Virus record (IMG/VR): IMGVR_UViG_3300024262_000109
Span: 1 to 37,433 of that record
Reading direction: 5' to 3' (one strand)
Length of the DNA: 37,433 bases
Source of the DNA: a virus
The position numbers were made by a program, and so were the translations under genes. Positions 7,806 to 15,400 of the stretch are shown piece after piece (the first letter of the stretch is position 1; every line of letters starts with the position of its first letter). The notes beneath the pieces were generated by a model that was given only the letters and a program-made list of their open reading frames with translations, was not told where the DNA came from and did no database searches.

Positions 7806-8857
7806 TGAAACAATATTTAGATTTATTAGAAAACATCCTTGATAATGGTGTTGAAAAAGAAAGTGGTAGAGCAAATATGCCGAACACTAGAGGTATATCT
7901 CACGGTGTAATCCAAATGGATTTACAAGATGGGTTTCCATTGCTTACAACTAAGAAAATGTATTGGAAAGGTATTGTACACGAACTCCTATGGTTTCTTA
8001 GGGGAGATACTAATATTGCATATCTTGTGAATAATAATGTGAATATCTGGAATGCAGACGCTTATAGATGGTATTTGAAATATAATGAAAATAATAGTCA
8101 TGGGACTCCACCGTTAACGATGGAACAATTTATTAATGAGATAAAAATGGGTGGACACGTAAATCCCCATTTTGTTAATACTGATTATTATCTTGGTGAT
8201 TTAGGTAAAGTTTATGGTTACCAATGGCGTAATCAAAACGGTGTTGATCAAATAAAAGAGGTTTTAGATGGGTTAAAATCAAATCCTTATAGCCGTTATC
8301 ATATTATTGATGGTTGGAATAAGGCAGATTTTAAAGATATGGCACTTCCACCATGTCATTTACTTTATCAGTTTATTGTAAGACCATTAGATACTATTGA
8401 AAGAACAGAATTAGCTTGGAAAATTGGGTTAGAATCTGAATACAGGGAGAATTTACCGAAAATGGTAGAAGAGTGGGATATTTGGTTTGATGAAAGAAAT
8501 GTACCAAAGTTTTATCTTGATTTAAATATGTACCAACGTAGTTGTGATACAATGCTCGGAGTTCCTTTCAACATAGCTTCAATGTCATTATTATTAATGA
8601 TTTTTGCAAAAGCATCTAATATGATAGCTGGTGTTTCAACTTGGATTGGTGGTGATACTCATTTATATATGAATCATATTCCTGCCGTTAATGAACAACT
8701 TGAAAGAGAACCATATGATTTACCTCAAATGGTAATTAATAAAGAACTAAATAATCTTGAAGATATATTGGGATTAACTATCAATGATTTTGAATTACAG
8801 AATTACGAATGTCACTCAACAATCAAAGCAGAATTATTTACTGGATTAAAAAAATAA
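7805..8857 (+). CDS. thyA: Thymidylate synthase (ThyA type)
   Basis: Converts dUMP to dTMP using methylenetetrahydrofolate, the step after dUTPase. Visible family features are the N-terminal RGISHGVIQMDLQDGFPLLTTKK region (30-51), ELLWFLRGDTN (60-70), YGYQWRN (137-143), the catalytic Cys184 in LPPCHLLYQF, YQRSCDTMLGVPFNIAS (243-259) for phosphate and folate contacts, and GDTHLYMNH (283-291). At 350 residues it is longer than the roughly 264 of E. coli ThyA. The extra length sits around residues 90-130 and 195-235, between conserved blocks, and does not look like an intein. It is coupled to the small basic gene upstream through an overlapping TAATG. No FAD-dependent ThyX or dihydrofolate reductase gene is present in the window. 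Confidence 0.97.
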   Translation: MKQYLDLLENILDNGVEKESGRANMPNTRGISHGVIQMDLQDGFPLLTTKKMYWKGIVHELLWFLRGDTNIAYLVNNNVNIWNADAYRWYLKYNENNSHGTPPLTMEQFINEIKMGGHVNPHFVNTDYYLGDLGKVYGYQWRNQNGVDQIKEVLDGLKSNPYSRYHIIDGWNKADFKDMALPPCHLLYQFIVRPLDTIERTELAWKIGLESEYRENLPKMVEEWDIWFDERNVPKFYLDLNMYQRSCDTMLGVPFNIASMSLLLMIFAKASNMIAGVSTWIGGDTHLYMNHIPAVNEQLEREPYDLPQMVINKELNNLEDILGLTINDFELQNYECHSTIKAELFTGLKK

Positions 8858-8864
8858 AATAATC

Positions 8865-9137
8865 ATGGACGAAAGATTAAGAGATGTCAATTTAATTGAC
8901 GAACTAGAAGAAACATTTAAAGATGTAAAAGCACAACTTACTGATGACGAAAAACGGTATGGTGATACTTGGAAAAAACGTGGTCTTGTGTATCATGAAC
9001 AAAGTCAGGAATTACGTTGGTTTTTTAAGATGCAAGATTATATTCAAGATTTTGAAGATCACGGAGTTCCAATTCCTTGGACAAAAGCTCTTGGAGAAAC
9101 ACACATTTGTCTTGTAAGAGAAAAAAAACTTAAGTAA
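8865..9137 (+). CDS. Hypothetical phage protein in nucleotide-metabolism operon
   Basis: This 90-residue protein follows thymidylate synthase by 7 bases. The sequence runs from an acidic helical N-terminus through YGDTWKKRGLVYHEQSQELR to a C-terminal segment GVPIPWTKALGETHICLVRE. The paired conserved-looking motifs GDTW and PIPW, separated by about 40 residues, and a terminal ALxREK-like helix resemble small phage proteins near nucleotide pyrophosphohydrolases, but I cannot name the family. Function is unknown. Operon position is the only hint of a nucleotide-metabolism link. Confidence 0.5.
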   Translation: MDERLRDVNLIDELEETFKDVKAQLTDDEKRYGDTWKKRGLVYHEQSQELRWFFKMQDYIQDFEDHGVPIPWTKALGETHICLVREKKLK

Positions 9138-9142
9138 ATTGA

Positions 9143-9385
9143 ATGTTAATATTATACATAGTAATAATATTATTAATTATAATAATAATTTTACTTGCAG
9201 GTGCATTATATTTTTTAATTAAAAAAACTGTATATATATCTGATAAGGAAAAAGAATTCATAATATTCGTTATTGATATTTTTGCTGAGTATGGTGATGA
9301 TTTAGGTGTTCAATCTAAAGAACAACACAATAAACTTGTTGGAGAACTGGAAAAAATAAAAACTAAATATATAAAGAATGAATAA
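9143..9385 (+). CDS. Small single-pass membrane protein
   Basis: This 80-residue protein has one strong N-terminal hydrophobic segment (about residues 2-27, mostly Ile and Leu), followed by a Lys-containing stop-transfer and a soluble helical tail with SDKEKEFIIFVIDIFAEYGD. The segment is long and lacks a cleavage motif, so a membrane anchor is more likely than a secretion signal. The tail is most simply placed on the cytoplasmic side by the positive-inside rule, since Lys residues follow the segment. The function is unknown. It starts 5 bases after the previous gene and overlaps the next by 8 bases. A role such as superinfection exclusion is possible but has no specific support. Confidence 0.55.
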   Translation: MLILYIVIILLIIIIILLAGALYFLIKKTVYISDKEKEFIIFVIDIFAEYGDDLGVQSKEQHNKLVGELEKIKTKYIKNE

Positions 9386-9641
9386 ATTAGAGATAATTAA
9401 TGAATATTTAGAGGGTTTAGATATATCTTCATTATCAGCAGATGGGTTTGATGATGCGATAATTGGAATACATGGTGAAAAAATTGTATACTCTACAACC
9501 AAATGTATTGAAATTTTAATTACTAGAGATAAAATGAATAAAGAAGATGCTGAAGAATATTTTGATTTTAATGTTGAAGGTGCTTATGTAGGAGAAAACA
9601 CACCAATATTTGTTAATGATTCTATGTTCTATGGATTATAA
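9378..9641 (+). CDS. Conserved-type small phage hypothetical protein
   Basis: This 87-residue acidic protein has the pattern DGFDDAIIGIHGEKIVYSTT, then an Asp-x-x-Asn/Glu-helix and EDAEEYFDFNVEGAYVGENT. I associate this GFDDAhIGh...EAxEYhxxNhxxAYhGExTP pattern with a widespread small phage and bacterial protein of unknown function. It is the last gene of the early plus-strand operon. It overlaps the preceding membrane-protein gene by 8 bases and is followed at once by a hairpin terminator shared with the convergent neck operon. Confidence 0.6.
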   Translation: MNKLEIINEYLEGLDISSLSADGFDDAIIGIHGEKIVYSTTKCIEILITRDKMNKEDAEEYFDFNVEGAYVGENTPIFVNDSMFYGL

Positions 9642-9670
9642 TAACGGACATTTATCGGACATGTCCGTTA
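9642..9670. terminator. Bidirectional terminator hairpin between convergent operons
   Basis: A perfect 9-bp stem, TAACGGACA (9642-9650) pairing with TGTCCGTTA (9662-9670), encloses an 11-base loop. It is followed on the plus strand by TATTTATTATTT. It starts one base after the stop of the 87-aa gene and ends 6 bases before the stop of the convergent gp14-like gene, so it can serve both. The loop side also contains a 12-base perfect palindrome, CGGACATGTCCG (9656-9667), allowing an alternative fold. Confidence 0.7.
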
Positions 9671-9676
9671 TATTTA

Positions 9677-10231
9677 TTATTTAGTGCCTTTTGTTTCACT
9701 TAAGAATGGAACAACATCTTCTTTCACAGGAACACCAGTTATTTGTTTCCAATAATTTTTAAACCCACCAATTGTCTTACTAGTTGTATCAGTAACACTA
9801 TTAACACTTTCAACTTCATAATATCGGTTTTTCTCACCACTTAAATTATATTCGATAATATCACCTCTATCAATCTCAATTTGTTTATCTTCTAATTCCT
9901 TAAGATAAACACCAAAACTAATAATTCCAGTATCATCACGTGTAATACCACCTTGATTTCCACCATAATAGTCTTGTTTACCATCTTCAATAGTTATCAT
10001 AACACTTATAGTAATTGGGGACATATATTTTTTATCCTTACTTTTTGCCTGTCCATATAATGCATGGACTTTAGTTTCAATAATATTAATTTTATGAATA
10101 ATAACCGTTTGTGCGTTATCAGTTTGTAGAAAATTCCTACCATACATAACATCCAAATCAAATGAATTATCATTCATAAATAACCCCATTCTATTGTCTT
10201 CAATATCAGTTAATTGTTTTTTCTTTTTCAT
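9677..10231 (-). CDS. Putative neck protein, gp14-like
   Basis: This is a 184-residue protein. The core runs DLDVMYGRNFLQTDNAQTVI, then an inserted strand set, SFGVYLKELEDKQIEIDRGD and IIEYNLSGEKNRYYEVESVN. The order (an early D-h-h-hGcDh motif, a central strand-rich segment, then a GDhIhh...hYEVxxV motif) matches that of the T4 gp14 family of neck proteins and related head-tail connector proteins, which join the portal-bound neck to the tail. It is the last gene in the leftward operon beginning with the gene at 12408, directly downstream of the gp13-like candidate and one small gene. This is the T4 order. The similarity is by eye and remote. Confidence 0.5.
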   Translation of the reverse strand: MKKKKQLTDIEDNRMGLFMNDNSFDLDVMYGRNFLQTDNAQTVIIHKINIIETKVHALYGQAKSKDKKYMSPITISVMITIEDGKQDYYGGNQGGITRDDTGIISFGVYLKELEDKQIEIDRGDIIEYNLSGEKNRYYEVESVNSVTDTTSKTIGGFKNYWKQITGVPVKEDVVPFLSETKGTK

Positions 10232-10234
10232 TTT

Positions 10235-10558
10235 TTATAAAAAATAATCATGAATATTATATGCTAAATCCTTAACGATTTTATCATCGAATTCTTGTCC
10301 CCTGTTTTTCAACATTATTTCAAGTTCATATGTTAACATATCTGCTTTATAATACCCAAACGGGTCATAGTGAGGGGATTCACTATTCATTGTTTCATAA
10401 AATGATTCAATATCATATAAATCAGCCTCTTCTAATTTTTTTAATTCTTCAGCCGAAAACATTTTTTCAATTTTATTATTATCATTCTCCATTGATGAGA
10501 ATGATGGGTCTAATTTTTCTATGACTTCAAAAAGTCGTTGTTTATCGTATTTTTTCAT
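10235..10558 (-). CDS. Small head-region protein with capsid-targeting-like N-terminus
   Basis: This 107-residue, acidic, helical protein is of unknown family. Its first 20 residues (MKKYDKQRLFEVIEKLDPSF) match those of the 162-aa protein at 36512-37000 (MKKNSKERLFEVMGRLDKTF) at 12 of 20 positions, although the rest of the two proteins is unrelated. The shared piece contains L9-F10-E11, which fits the (L/I)-x-E cleavage rule of T4-type prohead proteases, so the leader could be a capsid-targeting sequence. The gene sits between the gp13- and gp14-like genes, with 14 and 3 bases of spacing, and is clearly in the same late operon. Confidence 0.55.
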   Translation of the reverse strand: MKKYDKQRLFEVIEKLDPSFSSMENDNNKIEKMFSAEELKKLEEADLYDIESFYETMNSESPHYDPFGYYKADMLTYELEIMLKNRGQEFDDKIVKDLAYNIHDYFL

Positions 10559-10572
10559 TATTAAATAATTTA

Positions 10573-11697
10573 TTAAATTGGTATAATTGGGAACATTGGT
10601 GGTTGATATCCACGTTCTTTATTCACATTTTCTGCTATTTCTGCACGTTCTTTAGTTAAATTAGCTTGACTCAATCCTTCTAATTGTCCAATTATGATTT
10701 TTTCAGTATCTTCTTTTAGTTTAATTCCCTCATCAAGTAAATGACGATAATCCATAGTTAATTGTTTCTCAGTTGCACCTAATTCACCACTATAAAACCC
10801 ACGAATTCCACCAATTACCATTTTTACTTTAGCGATTAAAAAATTTCTAATTTGTTGTCTAGCAACATCATTTATTCGAGACCATTCTAAAATTTGTGTT
10901 GGTGGGTCTGAAGGTAATTTAACAATATCACTATTTTCTTCTAAACACTTATCTCTATCACCATTACCATCCATAGTATCATAATACCAATACCATACTT
11001 TTCTACCTTGATAATGTTTACCCCAAGATGCAGCAATTTCATGACGATCATTAGGTATTGGATATAAATGTAACATTTTTTCACCACTAGCTAAACCAGT
11101 AATACGGTATGTTAGTGTTGATTGTAATACCCTTTGTTTCATTCTTCTATCTTGCGCAGCTAATAATGTAGAATACGTTGGTTGCACATATAAAGCAGGA
11201 CGACCTAAATAAGACATACCCATCATACCAGCACTCCATGCGTTTAATGCAAATGGGTCAACTAATCCACCATCAATTTGAGGTGGTGTTTCCCAAAGTA
11301 CTTCATTTACTTCACGACCTGCTGGAATTATATAATGTTGTGTGTGTGCTGAACAAACAATATAATCACGTTTCAATTCCCAACCAGTTGCTGCTGGAGC
11401 ATTTGTACCTAAACCAACTTGACGTGAATATGCATAAGTAAAACTTTCCATATACGAATTCGGTTTAGTTGTAAAAGCTGCAAGAAAATCACCTGTTTCC
11501 TTGTTCATACCTTCTAACCCAATCCATTGTTGATGAATTAACCATTGATTAAGTAAAGCAGAATAATCCTCAACAACCATTTCTAAATAAGAATCCATCA
11601 TTTCGTCAACAATTTCAAATGGTCTTAATGGATATCCTAATTCATGCTTTATTTTAAGATATAATTTATTTTTTTCTACTACTGTTATTAGTGCCAT
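10573..11697 (-). CDS. Putative neck protein, gp13-like
   Basis: This is a 374-residue protein. The N-terminus has an acidic helical segment (FEIVDEMMDSYLEMVVEDYS) like the portal-facing part of neck proteins. A middle strand-rich region ends with LTYRITGLASGEKMLHLYPI. The C-terminal part has WSRINDVARQQIRNFLIAKV, an IRGFYSGELG loop and then a long helix LLDEGIKLKEDTEKIIIGQL. This arrangement (strand domain, aromatic-rich entry, Lys-x-x-Trp/Phe-like helix, Gly-rich loop, long terminal helix) resembles T4 gp13, the first neck protein bound to the portal. It is two genes upstream of the gp14-like gene, as in T4. Assignment by architecture and gene order only; the protein is somewhat longer than T4 gp13. 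Confidence 0.5.
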   Translation of the reverse strand: MALITVVEKNKLYLKIKHELGYPLRPFEIVDEMMDSYLEMVVEDYSALLNQWLIHQQWIGLEGMNKETGDFLAAFTTKPNSYMESFTYAYSRQVGLGTNAPAATGWELKRDYIVCSAHTQHYIIPAGREVNEVLWETPPQIDGGLVDPFALNAWSAGMMGMSYLGRPALYVQPTYSTLLAAQDRRMKQRVLQSTLTYRITGLASGEKMLHLYPIPNDRHEIAASWGKHYQGRKVWYWYYDTMDGNGDRDKCLEENSDIVKLPSDPPTQILEWSRINDVARQQIRNFLIAKVKMVIGGIRGFYSGELGATEKQLTMDYRHLLDEGIKLKEDTEKIIIGQLEGLSQANLTKERAEIAENVNKERGYQPPMFPIIPI

Positions 11698-11709
11698 AAT
11701 TTTTTATTT

Positions 11710-12408
11710 TTAGGTTCTGCTTTGAGCTTTTTCACCAAAATATGTATATATAAAATCATTAGGTTTTAATAAATGATTACCTGCTGCCATTTCATAAACT
11801 CTAGTAAGAAATAATTTTCTTGTTGGAAATGGAGACGAATCGGTTCTTCGTGGTGGAAAAAATGGTTTTATTTCATCAAAATTACTTACTACTTTATAAT
11901 TTGCTGGGTCTCTTAATCCTTCAATACCAAAACCAATATCATAGACAGCATATGTCGATTTACCAAAACCTTGTGGTAATATTGTGAAATAATCACCATT
12001 CGGACCTGATTCAACATATCTCATATCAGGATGTTTAGTTAATGATGTTTGTCTATCAGTATTTGGTTGCCACTCAGGATTTATTTTTTTCATTTTATCA
12101 GCATATAATTGTCCAAAACTAAATGAATACCAACTACTTTTAAAAATAATTGAATGACCAAGTTCTTCACTATACATTGGATTTTTTATTGCATTTTTAC
12201 CCCTACCCTCTAAATTCTTATTAATTTTTACTGGTGCACAATAATAAACAAATGCAACACTCCCAGCTTTTGGATTCGTTGCTAAAAAATCAAAAAAATC
12301 TTCAACAGTTGTTATTTGTTTCACTTCAGAAAGATAATTCTCAACAAGATAATAATCGAGATTAAATTTCTTAGCAATTTCCTGAAGTTTTTCTTTATTA
12401 AGTTTCAT
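11710..12408 (-). CDS. Hypothetical late protein in neck operon
   Basis: This is a 232-residue soluble protein of unknown family and the first gene of the leftward neck operon. It starts with a helical segment EKLQEIAKKFNLDYYLVENY that could be a helix-turn-helix-like unit, followed by an aromatic-rich mixed domain containing WYSFSFGQLYADKMKK and YVESGPNGDYFTILPQGFGK. No catalytic motif, signal peptide or membrane segment was found. A late-type promoter motif lies 14 bases upstream (12423-12433), and the next gene begins 12 bases after its stop. A head-to-tail or virion role is suggested by context only. Confidence 0.45.
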   Translation of the reverse strand: MKLNKEKLQEIAKKFNLDYYLVENYLSEVKQITTVEDFFDFLATNPKAGSVAFVYYCAPVKINKNLEGRGKNAIKNPMYSEELGHSIIFKSSWYSFSFGQLYADKMKKINPEWQPNTDRQTSLTKHPDMRYVESGPNGDYFTILPQGFGKSTYAVYDIGFGIEGLRDPANYKVVSNFDEIKPFFPPRRTDSSPFPTRKLFLTRVYEMAAGNHLLKPNDFIYTYFGEKAQSRT

Positions 12409-12422
12409 ACTTTGATGTTTTC

Positions 12423-12433
12423 TAATAAATACT
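12423..12433 (-). promoter_or_regulatory. Late-type promoter motif for the neck operon
   Basis: The minus strand reads AGTATTTATTA, 14 bases before the start codon at 12408. A plus-strand host-like element for the opposite operon lies 45 bases away (12478-12485). Confidence 0.6.
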
Positions 12434-12477
12434 AAAAAGTTTTTTTAAAAAACAAGAGAATTCCCAAAAAAAAATCA

Positions 12478-12485
12478 TATATTTG
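12478..12485 (+). promoter_or_regulatory. Bacteroidota-type -7 element of the helicase operon
   Basis: TATATTTG is an exact match to the TAnnTTTG -7 consensus. The ATG at 12512 follows 26 bases later. No convincing TTTG -33 box is seen at the expected distance, so the promoter may be weak or need an activator. Confidence 0.5.
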
Positions 12486-12511
12486 TTGATCTTAACCTAA
12501 ATTAAATAATT

Positions 12512-13012
12512 ATGTTTAATATTGAATATGGAATTAGATTAAATGAAGAAGGAAGACCTTACATTCATTTACCTGAAGATTATGAACAAAGACCTGAAGA
12601 CCGTTTTTTTGCAATCGAAATCGCCAGATATATGCTTAGAGACCTATTAATACGTAGAACTGAAGATTTGGATGAATCGACAGTAACTATGATGGATGAA
12701 GCTGAAAGACTGTTTGGACAACTCGGTGATGAAATAGCAAATATTCTATATGGTCAAATGAAATCTATGGGTGATGTCTCATTAATGATCGATAATAAGT
12801 ATCACATTAGAGTTGATTCAATTAAAGAACGAGATGATTTACCTGAAAAAGACATTTTATATAATGGTAAAATTTTCGACAGAACAGAAGGGTTGAGAGT
12901 ATGTACTGACCCAATATATAAGTCACGACACAAAGCAGACACATTTGAGCAAATATTTGAGATTTATGAATTAGTTGGTGGAATCACTAACGAAAATTGG
13001 GTGAAATTATGA
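12512..13012 (+). CDS. Hypothetical early protein
   Basis: This is a 166-residue acidic, mixed alpha/beta protein of unknown family. Residues around 20-75 form a helical stretch with EDRFFAIEIARYMLRDLLIR and VTMMDEAERLFGQLGDEIAN. The C-terminal half is more varied and contains IRVDSIKERDDLPEKDILYN. No known motif was recognised. It is the first gene of the early operon holding the helicase, is preceded by a TATATTTG element, and its stop overlaps the next start as ATGA (13009-13012). Confidence 0.5.
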   Translation: MFNIEYGIRLNEEGRPYIHLPEDYEQRPEDRFFAIEIARYMLRDLLIRRTEDLDESTVTMMDEAERLFGQLGDEIANILYGQMKSMGDVSLMIDNKYHIRVDSIKERDDLPEKDILYNGKIFDRTEGLRVCTDPIYKSRHKADTFEQIFEIYELVGGITNENWVKL

Positions 13013-13254
13013 GGGTAAATAAAATTAGATTTAAAATAAACATAGATTTCGAACATTTATCAGAAGAAGATTTTTATTCAACAATAAGTGATTTTGTTGA
13101 AAATATTAGAACTGGTGATAAATTTGATTTTAATAAATTAAATAGGACTCTTATTTTAAGTGGTAGAAACTATGATATCATTAGTGTGAATATGCCTAAT
13201 TTAAAAAATGATGATTCAATACCACTTGAAACAACAATCGAAATTCGTGGATAA
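13009..13254 (+). CDS. Small hypothetical early protein
   Basis: This is an 81-residue protein read from the ATG at 13009, which overlaps the preceding stop codon as ATGA. A longer reading is possible from a TTG at 12997, but the ATG and the tight overlap make the shorter form preferable. The protein has beta-strand-like segments (MRVNKIRFKINIDFEHLSEE, LILSGRNYDIISVNMPN) and an acidic helical middle. No family was recognised. The next gene, the helicase, starts 31 bases later with no separate promoter visible, so all belong to one transcript. Confidence 0.5.
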   Translation: MRVNKIRFKINIDFEHLSEEDFYSTISDFVENIRTGDKFDFNKLNRTLILSGRNYDIISVNMPNLKNDDSIPLETTIEIRG

Positions 13255-13285
13255 CCCAATTTCTAACTATTTTAAATAAAATTAG

Positions 13286-14770
13286 ATGAATTTTAAACCA
13301 ACGGCAGAACAAGATCGAATATTCTTATTTACGAAAAAAAGACCAGAAAATATTTTAATTAAAGCATATGCTGGTACTGGTAAAACATCAACTATTGTTG
13401 AAGCAGTAAAATTACTCCAAAAAGATAAATCGATAACATTTCTAGCATTTAATAGACATATTAAAGAAGAATTAAAGACAAAATTACCTGAACATGTTAG
13501 ATGTTATACAACTTATGGTATTGGTGTGGGAGCAATTAAAAGAAAATATGGTGATAGTATTAAATTCGATGAATTCAAAGCAGATAAGATCATATTAAAA
13601 AAATCTAAATCTTGGGAACTAGAAGATGAACTTAAATCTGAAGAAGAAATTTCAGTATATTTGAATAATATAAAGAAACTTTGTAATTTATGTAGATTAA
13701 CACTTACAGTAAAGCCAGAATATATTCCTTATGTTTCAGAAAGATATGACATACCATTAAATAAACCCAGAGATATTAAGCGTGTTCTTAAAATCTTAAA
13801 TTTTATGACTACAGATAGAAAAACTTATGATTATACTGATATGGTTTTTTTACCTGCTATTGATAATGGAATATGGTTCTTTCCACAAGATTACGTTTTT
13901 GTTGATGAAGTACAGGATTTGAATCGTTGTCAAATTAAAATAATTGAAAAGGTTCTTAAACGTAACAGAAAAACAAAAAAACTCGAAGGTAGATTAATTT
14001 CTGTTGGTGATTTTTTTCAAGGAATTTATGGTTTTAATGCTGCTGATGAAAAATCATTCCAATGGTTTGAGAAATTCCCAAATACTAAGGTCTTATCATT
14101 ATCAGTATCATTCAGATGTTCACAAAATGTAATAAAAAAGGCACAAGAAATTGTGCCAGATATTAAAGCGTTACCAAATGCCCCAGAGGGTCTTGTAAGA
14201 GTGGGTAATGTTCTTGAAGAAGCAGAGAGTGGTGATTTTGTTTTATGTAGAACAACTATGCCGTTAGTGAAACTATTTTTTGAATACTTAATTCAAGGTA
14301 AAAAAGCGATTATTAAGGGGAGTGATATTGGTGTTCATCTTATTGAATTAATTGGAAAAATTAATAATGTTGAAAAATTAATTACTTTCTGGGAAGGGGA
14401 ATTATCAAAATTTAGAAATGATTTAAAAAAAGAAGGTGTTTTAAATCCTAATGAACATAGTGGGTATACTACTCTTGAAGATAAAGTAACAACATTATTA
14501 TTTTTAGCTAGAATTGCTGACAGTATTGTTGATCTAAAATTTAAAATTAAAACAATTTTCACTGATGAGATACAGGGTATTGTGTTAAGCACAATACATA
14601 AAATCAAAGGTTTAGAAGCAAACAGGGTCTTTATAGTTAGACCAGATTTATTACCAATGCAAACTGCAAAACCTTGGCAATATGTTCAAGAAAAGAACTT
14701 AGAGTATGTTGCGTATACTAGAGCCAAACATGAGTTAATATTTGATAATAATTGGACAGATGAATCATGA
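13286..14770 (+). CDS. UvrD/PcrA-like SF1A DNA helicase
   Basis: ATP-dependent DNA strand separation for phage replication or recombination, acting in the cytoplasm. Motifs in order: an N-terminal Q-motif-like TAEQDRIF (6-13), Walker A AGTGKTS (29-35), motif Ia LAFNRHIKEEL (53-63), Walker B VDEVQDLN (206-213) with DExQD, motif III GDFFQGIYGF (241-250), motif IV SFRCS (275-279), motif V STIHKIKGLE (435-444), and motif VI YVAYTRAK (474-481). At 494 residues it is shorter than UvrD or PcrA (about 700), with reduced accessory subdomains. That is closer in size to the phage Dda type, although its motifs look UvrD-like. Its stop overlaps the next start as ATGA. Confidence 0.92.
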   Translation: MNFKPTAEQDRIFLFTKKRPENILIKAYAGTGKTSTIVEAVKLLQKDKSITFLAFNRHIKEELKTKLPEHVRCYTTYGIGVGAIKRKYGDSIKFDEFKADKIILKKSKSWELEDELKSEEEISVYLNNIKKLCNLCRLTLTVKPEYIPYVSERYDIPLNKPRDIKRVLKILNFMTTDRKTYDYTDMVFLPAIDNGIWFFPQDYVFVDEVQDLNRCQIKIIEKVLKRNRKTKKLEGRLISVGDFFQGIYGFNAADEKSFQWFEKFPNTKVLSLSVSFRCSQNVIKKAQEIVPDIKALPNAPEGLVRVGNVLEEAESGDFVLCRTTMPLVKLFFEYLIQGKKAIIKGSDIGVHLIELIGKINNVEKLITFWEGELSKFRNDLKKEGVLNPNEHSGYTTLEDKVTTLLFLARIADSIVDLKFKIKTIFTDEIQGIVLSTIHKIKGLEANRVFIVRPDLLPMQTAKPWQYVQEKNLEYVAYTRAKHELIFDNNWTDES

Positions 14771-15132
14771 AAATAATAATTGCTGGTGGTCGAGATTTCG
14801 ATGACTATAAAAAACTTTCAGATTATTGTGATTACCTTTTACAAAATAAAAATAAGGGTGAGATAGAAATTGTTAGTGGTACTGCAAAGGGTGCTGATAA
14901 ATTAGGGGAATTATATGCAGAAGAACGTGGTTATAATATAAGAAGATTCCCAGCAGATTGGGGTACATATGGTAAAGGTGCTGGATATATAAGAAATGAT
15001 GAAATGGCTGACTATGCTGATGCATTAATAATTTTTTGGGATGGTAAAAGTAAGGGGACTCAACATATGATAAAATCAGCAGATAAAAAAGGTTTAAAAT
15101 TAAGAATATATAAATATGGAATGGATAGTTAA
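14767..15132 (+). CDS. SLOG-superfamily protein (DUF2493/YspA-like)
   Basis: This 121-residue protein has a Rossmann-like fold. The N-terminal strand and first loop MKIIIAGGRDFDDY, the second-strand signature VSGTAKGADKLGELYAEERG (36-55), and then RNDEMADYADALIIFWDGKS (76-95) are the diagnostic motifs of cpYpsA-type SLOG domains, formerly DUF2493. SLOG domains bind nucleotide-derived ligands, and some act in conflict systems, but for this subfamily the reaction is not established. Here it overlaps the helicase gene by 4 bases (ATGA) and the next gene by 17 bases, so it is in the same early operon. The family call is confident; the role is not. Confidence 0.8.
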   Translation: MKIIIAGGRDFDDYKKLSDYCDYLLQNKNKGEIEIVSGTAKGADKLGELYAEERGYNIRRFPADWGTYGKGAGYIRNDEMADYADALIIFWDGKSKGTQHMIKSADKKGLKLRIYKYGMDS

Positions 15133-15400
15133 AATTGAAGGTGAAACTAATCAAAGAATTAGAATAGATTTCAAACCACTTATAAATAAACTTCGTTTTT
15201 GTGGTCAATATAAACCAAAAAATAAAGAATGGGTAACATTTACCATTATAATAACTGAAACTAATCTTACTTTAGAAAATGTTCAAGTAATAATGTTTGA
15301 TCTTATAAAAGTTCTAAAAGAAAGAGTGAGTGATTATGAAAATCTTAATAAAGGATTTAGTGTTCTTAAATTAGTTGCTTTTGAGGAAAATATGGATTAA
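15116..15400 (+). CDS. Hypothetical small early protein
   Basis: This 94-residue protein is of unknown family, with beta-strand-like segments WIVKIEGETNQRIRIDFKPL and WVTFTIIITETNLTLENVQV and a C-terminal helix. It overlaps the end of the SLOG gene by 17 bases. It ends in a TTAA that also forms the stop of the convergent membrane-protein gene (shared 15397-15400), so the two genes end tail to tail with a 4-base overlap and no hairpin. No functional motif is visible. Confidence 0.48.
   Translation: MEWIVKIEGETNQRIRIDFKPLINKLRFCGQYKPKNKEWVTFTIIITETNLTLENVQVIMFDLIKVLKERVSDYENLNKGFSVLKLVAFEENMD

Noticed and set aside
7805-8857. An intein or intron in the long thymidylate synthase
   Set aside because: The frame is continuous, no intein splice blocks (Cys/Ser start, His-Asn end) or endonuclease motifs are visible, and the inserts are short.
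12997-13008. A TTG start for the 81-residue protein
   Set aside because: The ATG at 13009 forms a standard ATGA overlap with the upstream stop and is the more likely start.
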